Below are positions 54,246 through 61,058 of a stretch of DNA of 64,000 nucleotides, one piece after another (within the stretch, counting starts at the first letter, position 1; each line of letters starts with the position of its first letter). The notes beneath the pieces were generated by a model. The model was not told where the DNA came from. It saw nothing but the letters and a program-made list of their open reading frames with translations, and did no database searches. The stretch comes from Phycisphaerae bacterium (GTDB lineage Bacteria; Planctomycetota; Phycisphaerae; SM23-33): NCBI GenBank assembly GCA_011050235.1, contig DRGC01000022.1, positions 1 through 64,000 of the forward strand, written 5' to 3'. Position numbers and translations under genes: made by a program.

Positions 54246-55322
54246 GTGGCCAAGAAGAAGACCCTCAAAGTCGGTATCATCGGTGTGGGCGGCATCTCCC
54301 ACCTGCATCTCAGCGCCTACAAGAAACACAACCGCGTTGAGCTTGTCGCCATCGCGGATATCAACGAGGCCAACCTCGCCAACGCCGGCGACCAGTTCGA
54401 CGTGCCGGAGAATCGACGGTTCACAGACTACAAGAAGATGCTCAAGCTCAAGGACCTCCAGGCCGTCAGCGTCTGCACGCCTAACTGGCTGCACGCCCCG
54501 GTTACCGTCGACGCGCTGAACGCCGGCAAGCACGTGCTGACCGAAAAGCCGATGGCCATGAACGCCGTCGAAGCCAAGAAGATGCTCGACGCCGCCAAGC
54601 GCCACCGCCGCAAGCTGCACGTCGGCCACAACCACCGCTTCGACCACTCCGCCCTCTTCGCCAAGGAGCTGATCGCCGGCGGCAAGCTGGGCGAGATCTA
54701 TTACGCCCGCGTGCAGGCCGTTCGGCGGCGAGGGTGCCCGAGCTGGGGCGTGTTCGGCCAGCTCGACAAGCAAGGTGGCGGGGCCATGAGCGACATCGGC
54801 GTGCATATGGTCGACCTGACGATGCACCTGATGGGCCACCCCAAGCCGGTCGCCGTCAGCGGCGCGTCGTACCGCACCATCGGCGACAAGCCCGGGCACG
54901 TGGGGATGTTCGGCGTGGTCAACCACAAGACCTACACCGTCGAAGACATGGCCGTCGGGTTCGTGCGGTTCGCCAACGGGGCGACGATGAGCATCGAGAC
55001 CAGCTTCAACGCCAACCTCGATGAGGACAAGTTCGGCACGGTCCTGGCCGGCGACAAGGGCGGCCTGAGCCTCTATCCGCTGAAGGTCCAACTGGAACTC
55101 AACGGCCATCTGACCGACTGCACGCCGCAGAACGTCGACGCCCACCCGGCCCCCTACCCCCAGGCTGCCAGCGGCCACGACAGGTCCATCCACGGCTTCG
55201 TCGAGGCCATCCTCAACAACACACCCACGCCCATCCCCGGCTCGGAAGTGATCCTCACGCAAAAGATCATCGACGGCCTATACCTCTCAGCCAAAACCGG
55301 CAAAGAAACGCGCATCAAATAA
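54246..55322 (+). CDS. Gfo/Idh/MocA-family oxidoreductase
   Basis: This 358-residue protein has an N-terminal NAD(P) Rossmann domain starting KVGIIGVGGISHLHLSAYKK (GxGGIS), EKPMAMNAVEAKKMLDAAKR (the EKP motif) and VGHNHRFDHSALF, followed by the beta-sheet sugar-binding domain (SDIGVHMVDLTMHLMGHP with DIGVH). Such enzymes oxidise or epimerise sugars such as inositol or anhydrohexoses. GTG at 54246 is the start; AAGGAGT lies upstream. Followed by a clear intrinsic terminator. Likely sugar catabolism; the substrate is not known. Confidence 0.93.
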   Translation: MAKKKTLKVGIIGVGGISHLHLSAYKKHNRVELVAIADINEANLANAGDQFDVPENRRFTDYKKMLKLKDLQAVSVCTPNWLHAPVTVDALNAGKHVLTEKPMAMNAVEAKKMLDAAKRHRRKLHVGHNHRFDHSALFAKELIAGGKLGEIYYARVQAVRRRGCPSWGVFGQLDKQGGGAMSDIGVHMVDLTMHLMGHPKPVAVSGASYRTIGDKPGHVGMFGVVNHKTYTVEDMAVGFVRFANGATMSIETSFNANLDEDKFGTVLAGDKGGLSLYPLKVQLELNGHLTDCTPQNVDAHPAPYPQAASGHDRSIHGFVEAILNNTPTPIPGSEVILTQKIIDGLYLSAKTGKETRIK

Positions 55323-55343
55323 CACCGCCCGCCCCAACAACAA

Positions 55344-55380
55344 AACGCGGCGTCCCAAGAAGGGCGCCGCGTTCTTCTTT
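55344..55380 (+). terminator. Intrinsic terminator of the Gfo/Idh gene
   Basis: AACGCGGCG (55344-55352) and CGCCGCGTT (55364-55372) form a nine-base stem with an 11-base loop, followed by TTCTTCTTT. It begins about 22 bases after the stop codon. Confidence 0.85.
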
Positions 55381-55436
55381 GCTCCCCTCCAGACACGAAC
55401 TGCCGGCGTGCGTCCCGATGGATCGGGTCGCGCCCT

Positions 55437-55707
55437 ACTAACTTCTTTTCGAGGCCAACGGCCTCATATGCATCAGCCTAGGGCGAAGCCCTAGGACAGC
55501 GTCGTCCAACGGCGCAGAAGCTCTGAAGGAGCGCCATGATCGATCGATAACCCACTGCGAACATTTCATTTCGCCCCGTTGGGGCTTCCCCGTCGGCAAT
55601 GCCAAGATCCTGGGGCTTTGCCCCAGGCTGACACATTCCAGCCCGTTGGGCTGAAGCAGCGACGGGCCCCCTGATTGAAGCGTCCAGCCCTTAACTTAGG
55701 GCCATTG
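55437..55707 (+). mobile_element. MITE-like element, left end truncated (copy 2)
   Basis: This copy has the same internal hairpins as copy 1 in the opposite orientation and an intact right end CCCTTAACTTAGGGCCATTG at 55688-55707. Homology to the other copies begins near 55437, so about 45 bases of the left end are lost. No target duplication can be matched. It ends inside the 3' end of the small lipoprotein gene, whose last codons it supplies. Confidence 0.8.
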
Positions 55708-55963
55708 GGGACACCATATCTATCTCAGTAGTTAAGTATGGTGTCCCTCGATCTCGATCCCTTATTAGCCGCTCGGTAAGGACTGCGTCACCCACGACAG
55801 CAACCCAGTGAAGATCCTGCACATGGCCGCCAGCCTTCTTAGGCGTCATGGTCCTTGCTGGCCTCCTCGACCTTCGACAGCCAACGAAACACAAGGCCGC
55901 TGCAAGCAGAATACAGATAGTTGCTGTCCACAATTGTGTCCGCACGCATCTGTCGCTGCGCAT
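55691..55963 (-). CDS. Small lipoprotein
   Basis: This 90-residue protein starts at 55963 with an excellent GGAAGGAG ribosome site. The signal is TATICILLAAALCFVGC (lipobox Cys near residue 29), followed by a basic RRSRRPARTMTPKKAGG stretch and QDLHWVAVVGDAVLTERLIR. It is an anchored envelope protein with no recognised family. The last four residues (MALS) and the stop codon lie in the right terminal repeat of the mobile element, so the original C-terminus was probably different. It is convergent with the Gfo/Idh gene and follows the URO-D-like gene at 56.0-57.1 kb on the same strand. Confidence 0.6.
   Translation of the reverse strand: MRSDRCVRTQLWTATICILLAAALCFVGCRRSRRPARTMTPKKAGGHVQDLHWVAVVGDAVLTERLIRDRDRGTPYLTTEIDMVSPMALS
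55708..55747. repeat. REP-like palindrome next to MITE copy 2
   Basis: GGGACACCATA (55708-55718) and TATGGTGTCCC (55737-55747) form an 11-base stem with an 18-base loop. The GGGACACCAT sequence is reminiscent of repeats that flank REP-associated transposase genes in other bacteria. No transposase is nearby. Confidence 0.6.
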
Positions 55964-56055
55964 GCTTCTCTCCTTCCGCTGAACCCCGAACAGATGGGAC
56001 AGGACTAATCTAACGCGCATTTTGGATAGCTCAAGACAGATCTTGAGATAGTCCC

Positions 56056-57120
56056 CTACGCGCTCGTGCGATCGCGGCCGATTTTGGGCTGGCGCCGGTG
56101 CGGGGGTTGGATGTCCTCGGCCAGGATTACGCGGTATCCGCCGGTGGCGTCCATGATGCGCTCCAGCGGCAGGACCTTCGTCGGGCCGACGTAGATGACC
56201 TGGTCGGGCCGCAGGCCTTCGACCTGGTGTTCGAGTTCTTCGTTGGCGATTGAGCTGAGTTGGATGCATTTGAGCGATGACATCTGCGCCCATGTCCGGA
56301 TATGGCGAATGTGGTTGCCGCACAGGTGGATCATGCCGCCCTTGGGGTAGAGCGACAGCACGTCCTCATCCAGCGGCGCGATGAAGTCGCGATAGAGCTC
56401 AGCACTGATCAGGTGGGTCGAACAGCCGCCGAGTTGTCCGTAGCCGGGCGGTTGGCAACGCACGCTGGGGGCGCCGCCCTGGAGCTGCTGGGCGGGGATG
56501 TGCTCGATCAGCCATCGGTGCAGTTCGATGATCACATCGGTAATCGTGCGGAGGTCGCGGCGGGCGGCGGCGGGGTTGTCCAGCATCGCCATCAGGAACC
56601 GCTGGCCATACAGGTTCATCGCCTGGTTCAACGGGCTGGACAGGCACGGCCCGGTGAAAACCGGCACGGTCAGGGCCAGCGCCAGATAGGCTTCGGTCGC
56701 CTGACGGATGGCGGCCCAGTCCTGGCAGGTCGCCAGATCGGGCATCGGCAGTTCGCCGACGGGCGTCTGCACGTAGCGCAGGCGCTCTTCGGTCGCCCCA
56801 TACCCATGGCTGCCGAACAGCCGATCGACAAAGTGCACGCCGTGGGCGCCGATGTTGATGATCAGCGGCCGAAAGACGTTCTCATCGCGCAACAGGTCGG
56901 CCTGATCGGCCAGGTTGCAGACGGCCTCTTCGATGTCGGCGGCGCAATCCTTACCGCGCGGGGCATCGATACTCTCGCCCGCGCCATAGAGCACCAGGGC
57001 CCGGTCGCAGTCGTCGCTGCCGGTATCGAAGACGGCCTGGATCCGCGCGAAATACCCGTCGCGGATAGCGACAAGCTCCGGATCCTTTAAGATCGCCTGC
57101 GCATCGGTAAACGAAACCAT
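56056..57120 (-). CDS. URO-D superfamily protein, second of tandem paralogs
   Basis: This 354-residue protein has the URO-D fold with MNLYGQRFLMAMLDNPAAAR, GGCSTHLISAELYRDFIAPL and GMIHLCGNHIRHIRTWAQMS. The last one carries the His-x-Cys zinc pair (HLCGN), like MtaA-type enzymes. It shares most of its C-terminal third with the paralog 370 bases upstream; the N-terminal half is more divergent. GGAG lies 9 bases before the ATG at 57120. A 12-base-pair hairpin sits in the leader. The pair sits in a region carrying two MITE copies. Function unknown. Confidence 0.82.
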   Translation of the reverse strand: MVSFTDAQAILKDPELVAIRDGYFARIQAVFDTGSDDCDRALVLYGAGESIDAPRGKDCAADIEEAVCNLADQADLLRDENVFRPLIINIGAHGVHFVDRLFGSHGYGATEERLRYVQTPVGELPMPDLATCQDWAAIRQATEAYLALALTVPVFTGPCLSSPLNQAMNLYGQRFLMAMLDNPAAARRDLRTITDVIIELHRWLIEHIPAQQLQGGAPSVRCQPPGYGQLGGCSTHLISAELYRDFIAPLDEDVLSLYPKGGMIHLCGNHIRHIRTWAQMSSLKCIQLSSIANEELEHQVEGLRPDQVIYVGPTKVLPLERIMDATGGYRVILAEDIQPPHRRQPKIGRDRTSA

Positions 57121-57136
57121 CTGTCAGATCTCCGCA

Positions 57137-57164
57137 GCGCGGTGGGTTTCCTAACCCACCGCGC
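57137..57164. repeat. Hairpin upstream of URO-D paralog
   Basis: GCGCGGTGGGTT (57137-57148) and AACCCACCGCGC (57153-57164) form a perfect 12-base stem with a four-base loop. It lies 17 bases before the start codon of the downstream gene and after the stop of the upstream gene, so it could be terminator-like or affect translation. No U tract. Confidence 0.6.
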
Positions 57165-57187
57165 AGCTTTAATATGGGGACGCTAAC

Positions 57188-57440
57188 CAATGGCCCTAGA
57201 TTAAGGGATTGGTGGCCTCGATTAGCTTCTTTTCAAGGCCAACGGCCTTATATGTGCCAGCCTAGGGCGAAGCCCTAGGATTGCGTCGGCCCAAAAGGTG
57301 CCAGAAGCTCTGAAGGAGCGCCATGACCGATCGATAACCCATTGCGAACATTTCATTTCGCCCCGTTGGGGCTTCCCTGTCGGTAATGCCAAGGTCCTGG
57401 GGCTTCGCCCCAGGCTGATACATGTCAGGCCGTTGGCCTG
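57188..57440 (+). mobile_element. MITE-like element, right end truncated (copy 3)
   Basis: The left terminal repeat CAATGGCCCTAGATTAAGGG (57188-57207) is intact, and the order of internal hairpins (CAAGGCCAACGGCCTT, CCTAGGGCGAAGCCCTAGG, GCCCCGTTGGGGC, CTGGGGCTTCGCCCCAG, TCAGGCCGTTGGCCTGA) matches copy 2. The right terminal repeat is missing after about 57440. The gap 57121-57491 holds this element, the hairpin at 57137 and nothing else seen. Confidence 0.78.
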
Positions 57441-57491
57441 ACCCATCCGCTACCCGCACGACAAGAGACTTACATAAGACCGCTCAGTTTC

Positions 57492-58556
57492 TTACGCGCT
57501 CGTGCGATCCCGGCCGATTTTGGGCTCGCGCCGCTGCGGCGGCTGGATGTCCGCGGCCAGGATCACGCGGTACCCGCCGGTGGCGTCCATGATCCGCTCC
57601 AGCGGCAGGACGTCGGTCGGGCCGACGTAAATGACCTGGTCGGATCGCAGGCCTTGGACGTGGGCTTCGACTTCTTCGTTGGCGACCGAGCTGAGCTGGA
57701 CGCTCTTGAGCGACGACATCTGCGCCCATGTCCGGATATGGCGGATGTGGTTGCCGCACAGGTGGATCATGCCGCCCTTGGGGTAAAGCGACAGCACTTC
57801 CTCGTCCAGTTCGGCGATGAAGTCGCGGTATTGGCCCGGGCCCAGCAGGTGCGTCGAACAGCCGTCGATCTGCCCGTAGCCCGGGGGCTGGGCGCGGACG
57901 GTCGGGGCCGCTCCCTGAAGCTGCCAGCGCGGCACGGTGTCGAGATACCACTGGTGAAGTTGCTTGATCACGTCGACGATCACACGCAGGTCGCGGCGGG
58001 CGCCCTCGGGCTTATCCAGCAGCCCAAGCAGGAACCGCTCGCTATAAAGGTTCATCGCCTGGTTCAGCGCGCTGGACATGCATGTGCCGACGAACACCGG
58101 CACGGCCAGGTCCATGGCCAGGAAGGCCTTCGTCGCCTCGCGGACAATCCTCCAGCCGGGGTCGTTATCGACGTCGGGGACGGGTAGCTCGCCGATGTCG
58201 TTGTGCACGTAGCGAAGGCTCTCGTCGGCGGCTGCGTAGCCATGGCTGCCGAAGATGCGGTCCACGAAGTGCACGCCGTAAGCGCTGACACTGAAGATCA
58301 GCGGCCGAAAGACCTTCTCATCCCGCAGCAGGTCGGCCTCGGCGGCCAACTCGCACACAGCCGCTTCCAAATCGGCCTGGAAGTCCTTGCCCGGCTCGGC
58401 CTCAACCCCGACTTGTGCACCGAACAGGACGAACGCCTCCTCGCGGTCATCGGCCCCACCATCAAAGACGGCCTGCATCCGTTCGAAATACGTGTCGCGC
58501 CGGGCCGCAAGTTCCGGGTCGCTCAAGATCGCACGAGCTTCATCGAACGAAACCAT
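57492..58556 (-). CDS. URO-D superfamily protein, first of tandem paralogs
   Basis: This 354-residue paralog has the same length, the same metal pair HLCGN and the same C-terminus (GYRVILAADIQPPQRREPKI). About two thirds of residues appear shared overall by eye, with the last 110 residues much closer than the first 240. AGGAG lies 7 bases before the ATG at 58556. It is followed by a MITE copy and then the second paralog. An inverted repeat precedes it. Likely the same fold and cofactor chemistry as its twin; substrate unknown. Confidence 0.82.
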   Translation of the reverse strand: MVSFDEARAILSDPELAARRDTYFERMQAVFDGGADDREEAFVLFGAQVGVEAEPGKDFQADLEAAVCELAAEADLLRDEKVFRPLIFSVSAYGVHFVDRIFGSHGYAAADESLRYVHNDIGELPVPDVDNDPGWRIVREATKAFLAMDLAVPVFVGTCMSSALNQAMNLYSERFLLGLLDKPEGARRDLRVIVDVIKQLHQWYLDTVPRWQLQGAAPTVRAQPPGYGQIDGCSTHLLGPGQYRDFIAELDEEVLSLYPKGGMIHLCGNHIRHIRTWAQMSSLKSVQLSSVANEEVEAHVQGLRSDQVIYVGPTDVLPLERIMDATGGYRVILAADIQPPQRREPKIGRDRTSA

Positions 58557-58580
58557 GTGTCAACTCCTACTGCCTCGGGT

Positions 58581-58644
58581 GGCGGGGCTCCTGTCCCGCC
58601 ACCTCTGTGATCCAGCTTCTGCGCGGCGGGACAGGAGCCCCGCC
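58581..58644. repeat. 20-bp perfect inverted repeat
   Basis: GGCGGGGCTCCTGTCCCGCC (58581-58600) and GGCGGGACAGGAGCCCCGCC (58625-58644) are exact inverse complements with a 24-base loop; each arm can also fold on itself. It lies between the URO-D-like gene and the GH51 gene. Confidence 0.75.
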
Positions 58645-58658
58645 GCGCGACGGTAGCT

Positions 58659-60095
58659 CTAAGTCAGTTCCAGCACCACCACCGACTTCGCCGGCAGTTT
58701 GACCGACAGCGTTTCGCCGGCCAGCGTCGCGCCGGTGAACTCGGTCGGCACGAGGCGGTCGGGTTCGTCGAAGGTGTTGTGTTCATCCATCGCCTCAGCG
58801 GCCAGGATTCGGCCGCTCACGCGCGTCGCCGCGATGCCCCGAAGCTCGCAGGTAATCGCCTGATCGCCGTTGGGGTCGATATTCACCAGCGAGACGTGCA
58901 CCTTGCCGTCGCCGTCGCCGTCGCGGCTGGCCGAGACACTGACCGCCTCGATGCCTTCGCCGCCAACGGCATAGGTCCCGCACGCCGTCTCGGTCGGCAG
59001 GAGCGTGGCGTCCTGGTGGACCTTGAACATCTCGAACACGTGATACGTCGGCGTCCGCAGCATCCGCCGGTTGTCGTCATCGGTGAGGATCAGCGCCTGC
59101 AGGATGTTGACGACCTGCGAGATGTTTGTCATCAGCACGCGGTCGCAGCGGTTGTTGAAAATGTTCAGCGACACGCCCGCCATCACCGCATCTCGCAGCG
59201 TGTTCTGCTGCCACGTGATCGACACGCCCTTGTCGCGATTGTACCACGTGCCCCACTCGTCGATGACGATCTTGACCCGCTTGTCCGGGTCGTAGCGGTC
59301 CATGATAGCCGAGTGATTGGCGATCAGCTCGTCGGTGAACCACGTCTTCTTGAACGTGATGTACCAGTCTTCTTCGGGGAATCCGATCGTCTCGCCCTTG
59401 TCGGCCCAGGGCCCGGGGATCGTGTAGTAGTGCATCGCCAGCGCGTCGGCGCGGTCGCCGGCGAGGGCCATGATGGCGTCGGTCCAGGCGTAGTTCTCGT
59501 GGTTGGGTCCACAGGCGACGACGAACTCGCCGTCGAGGTATCGGCGCCAATGGTTGAACATGTTGGCGAAGTACTCGACCGTCATCACCGTCATGATCTC
59601 GTTGCCGATCACCCACATCGGTACTCGCCACGGCTGGCTGCGCCCGTTCGCGCGGCGAAGCTGCGCCTCCGGGTCGTCGCCATCGGAGGTCATGTAGGCC
59701 AGCCACTCGGCCGCCTCGCGACAACTGCCGGACAGGAAGTTGACGCAGATGTACGGCTCGCAGTCCAGGATATCGCAGTAGTCCATGAACTCGTGCGTGC
59801 CGACTTCGTTGGTCTCGCCGGGCAGCTTCGGCCTCTGGTCGACGGGGCCGACGCCGTTTCGCCAGTGGTAGGCCTCGGCAAAGTTCCCGCCCGGCCAGCG
59901 GATGTTGGGCACGTTGATCGCCTGCATCGCCTCGATCACGTCGTTCCGCCAGCCGCGGGTATTCGGGATGTCCGAATCCAGCCCCACCCACGCGCCGCCG
60001 TAGACGCATCGGCCCGTGTGCTCAAGGAACTGTCCGTAGATGTGGCGGCAGATCGTCAGCTCGCCGCAATCGCCGTGGATGGTGATGCGGTTCAT
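58659..60095 (-). CDS. GH51 alpha-L-arabinofuranosidase-like enzyme
   Basis: This 478-residue protein has the GH51 fold. IYGQFLEHTGRCVYGGAWVG lies near the start; NIRWPGGNFAEAYHWRNGVG, the acid/base in WVIGNEIM and the nucleophile in IVIDEWGTWYNR follow. A C-terminal beta sandwich completes it. It releases arabinose from arabinans, arabinoxylan or smaller arabinosides. No signal peptide is visible, which is normal for intracellular GH51. It overlaps the upstream membrane protein gene by ATGA and must be co-transcribed with it. Confidence 0.92.
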   Translation of the reverse strand: MNRITIHGDCGELTICRHIYGQFLEHTGRCVYGGAWVGLDSDIPNTRGWRNDVIEAMQAINVPNIRWPGGNFAEAYHWRNGVGPVDQRPKLPGETNEVGTHEFMDYCDILDCEPYICVNFLSGSCREAAEWLAYMTSDGDDPEAQLRRANGRSQPWRVPMWVIGNEIMTVMTVEYFANMFNHWRRYLDGEFVVACGPNHENYAWTDAIMALAGDRADALAMHYYTIPGPWADKGETIGFPEEDWYITFKKTWFTDELIANHSAIMDRYDPDKRVKIVIDEWGTWYNRDKGVSITWQQNTLRDAVMAGVSLNIFNNRCDRVLMTNISQVVNILQALILTDDDNRRMLRTPTYHVFEMFKVHQDATLLPTETACGTYAVGGEGIEAVSVSASRDGDGDGKVHVSLVNIDPNGDQAITCELRGIAATRVSGRILAAEAMDEHNTFDEPDRLVPTEFTGATLAGETLSVKLPAKSVVVLELT

Positions 60096-60352
60096 AACCT
60101 CGAGACGCGCCGCTTATGCTCACGGCCATTCCCTTTGAGCAGAGCCCCCAGCAAGGCCAGGACGATCGCCACCTTGGCTGCGGCGAACCAGGTGATATGC
60201 CTGGCGATCAACCCCTGCTCGACCGCCCCGGGGAACAGATCGGGAACGATCCACGCCCACAACCCCTTCAGCAACAGCAACACCAGCACAAACAGAAGGA
60301 CCACCATCGCCAGGGCGGCCGACACCAGGGCTGAGAGTTGTGATTTTCTCAT
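60092..60352 (-). CDS. Small membrane protein upstream of GH51
   Basis: This 86-residue protein has two membrane segments: MVVLLFVLVLLLLKGLWAW and AAAKVAIVLALLGALLK. The C-terminus is basic (GREHKRRVSRL). The start at 60352 has AAGGA 8 bases upstream. It overlaps the GH51 start by ATGA, so it is coupled to it. I do not recognise a family; a transport or anchoring role is only a guess. Confidence 0.6.
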   Translation of the reverse strand: MRKSQLSALVSAALAMVVLLFVLVLLLLKGLWAWIVPDLFPGAVEQGLIARHITWFAAAKVAIVLALLGALLKGNGREHKRRVSRL

Positions 60353-60692
60353 GCGATTCATCCTTCGCCACGCGCAGCGGAAGGCGCCCCTGAGGCACAG
60401 CCATCCCGCCATACTCGGACACAAGCCACGTTGGCCTCCACTACCGGGCCCACCATTGTGCACAGGGCAGGTCGGAAAATCCAGCCCGTGGACCCGCCGG
60501 CTCCGGAGGCGCCGAGGCCGCCAACACCATGACCCTGTGGGTCAAGGCGATAGTGTCACGGGGGCAGACGACCGGGGGCATGGCCCATGACCTGCCCGAG
60601 ATGCTCGACAAGCGCCTGCCGCCCACACACAACTACGGGCACGAGCAGACGTGCCGCGACGGCAACGGCCGGCAATCGAACGTCGGGCGGGC
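60353..60692. other. Gap with no gene seen
   Basis: Reading frames here lack ribosome sites and family resemblance. No RNA gene, repeat or strong terminator was recognised. Confidence 0.5.
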
Positions 60693-60920
60693 TTACGCGT
60701 CGGGCCCGCGGTGGGTGGTCGACGAGTCGAAACTCACCGGCTCGCCCAGGATATCCACGACAGCCTCGGACGCCTGGGCCTTCAGCAACTCGACGTCGCT
60801 CTTGCACTCGGCCGGATGGAGATAGGCTTGCGACGAGACCGCAATAACCCGCCCATCAGCCGCCCGGAACCGCCAGCGATAATCGCCGGCGACGTCCCTG
60901 TACAAATCGAACTTCGCCAT
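60693..60920 (-). CDS. YegP-like DUF1508 protein
   Basis: This 75-residue protein has one DUF1508 unit: FDLYRDVAGDYRWRFRAADG then VIAVSSQAYLHPAECKSDVE. The pattern of an aromatic pair before a Gly turn and SxxYxxxxxC is typical. YegP consists of two such units; here there is one. Function unknown in all members. GGGAG lies 7 bases before the ATG. Upstream is a clear TATAAT. Confidence 0.8.
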   Translation of the reverse strand: MAKFDLYRDVAGDYRWRFRAADGRVIAVSSQAYLHPAECKSDVELLKAQASEAVVDILGEPVSFDSSTTHRGPDA

Positions 60921-60958
60921 AATGTCGCTCCCCGGTTTCGACAATGACCCCGGACCCG

Positions 60959-60998
60959 GCGCCGCGCGGCGCCTGAACCCAGTACCTACGCTATTATA
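60959..60998 (-). promoter_or_regulatory. Extended -10 promoter and palindrome of the YegP-like gene
   Basis: Minus-strand TGCTATAAT ends with a perfect TATAAT (60998-60993). A perfect 16-base palindrome GGCGCCGCGCGGCGCC at 60959-60974 follows in the leader. No strong -35 is seen. Confidence 0.5.
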
Positions 60999-61058
60999 GC
61001 ATCGGCTGCACGTGGGGGACCAACTTTAGCCTGTCACCTAGACCTGCCGGCGGCCGCA

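Noticed and set aside
55525-55550. AAGGAG-like site and four-codon mini-ORF (M-I-D-R-stop) conserved in all three MITE copies
   Set aside because: GCTCTGAAGGAGC is better explained as another small hairpin of the element; a start-stop peptide has no visible use.
55708-55747. REP palindrome as evidence of a nearby RAYT transposase
   Set aside because: No transposase gene or remnant is found in the surrounding sequence, so only the palindrome is reported.
55691-56323. Longer 210-codon version of the small lipoprotein
   Set aside because: The upstream part is the shadow of the URO-D gene; the signal peptide and a strong ribosome site are at 55963.
57222-57446. 74-codon frame inside MITE copy 3
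   Set aside because: It is made of hairpin-repeat DNA (reads such as SLGRSPRTLALPTGKPQRGE), has no ribosome site, and is not maintained in the same form in the other copies.
60529-60825. 98-codon plus-strand frame upstream of the YegP-like gene
   Set aside because: No ribosome site or family likeness; overlaps the DUF1508 gene on the other strand.
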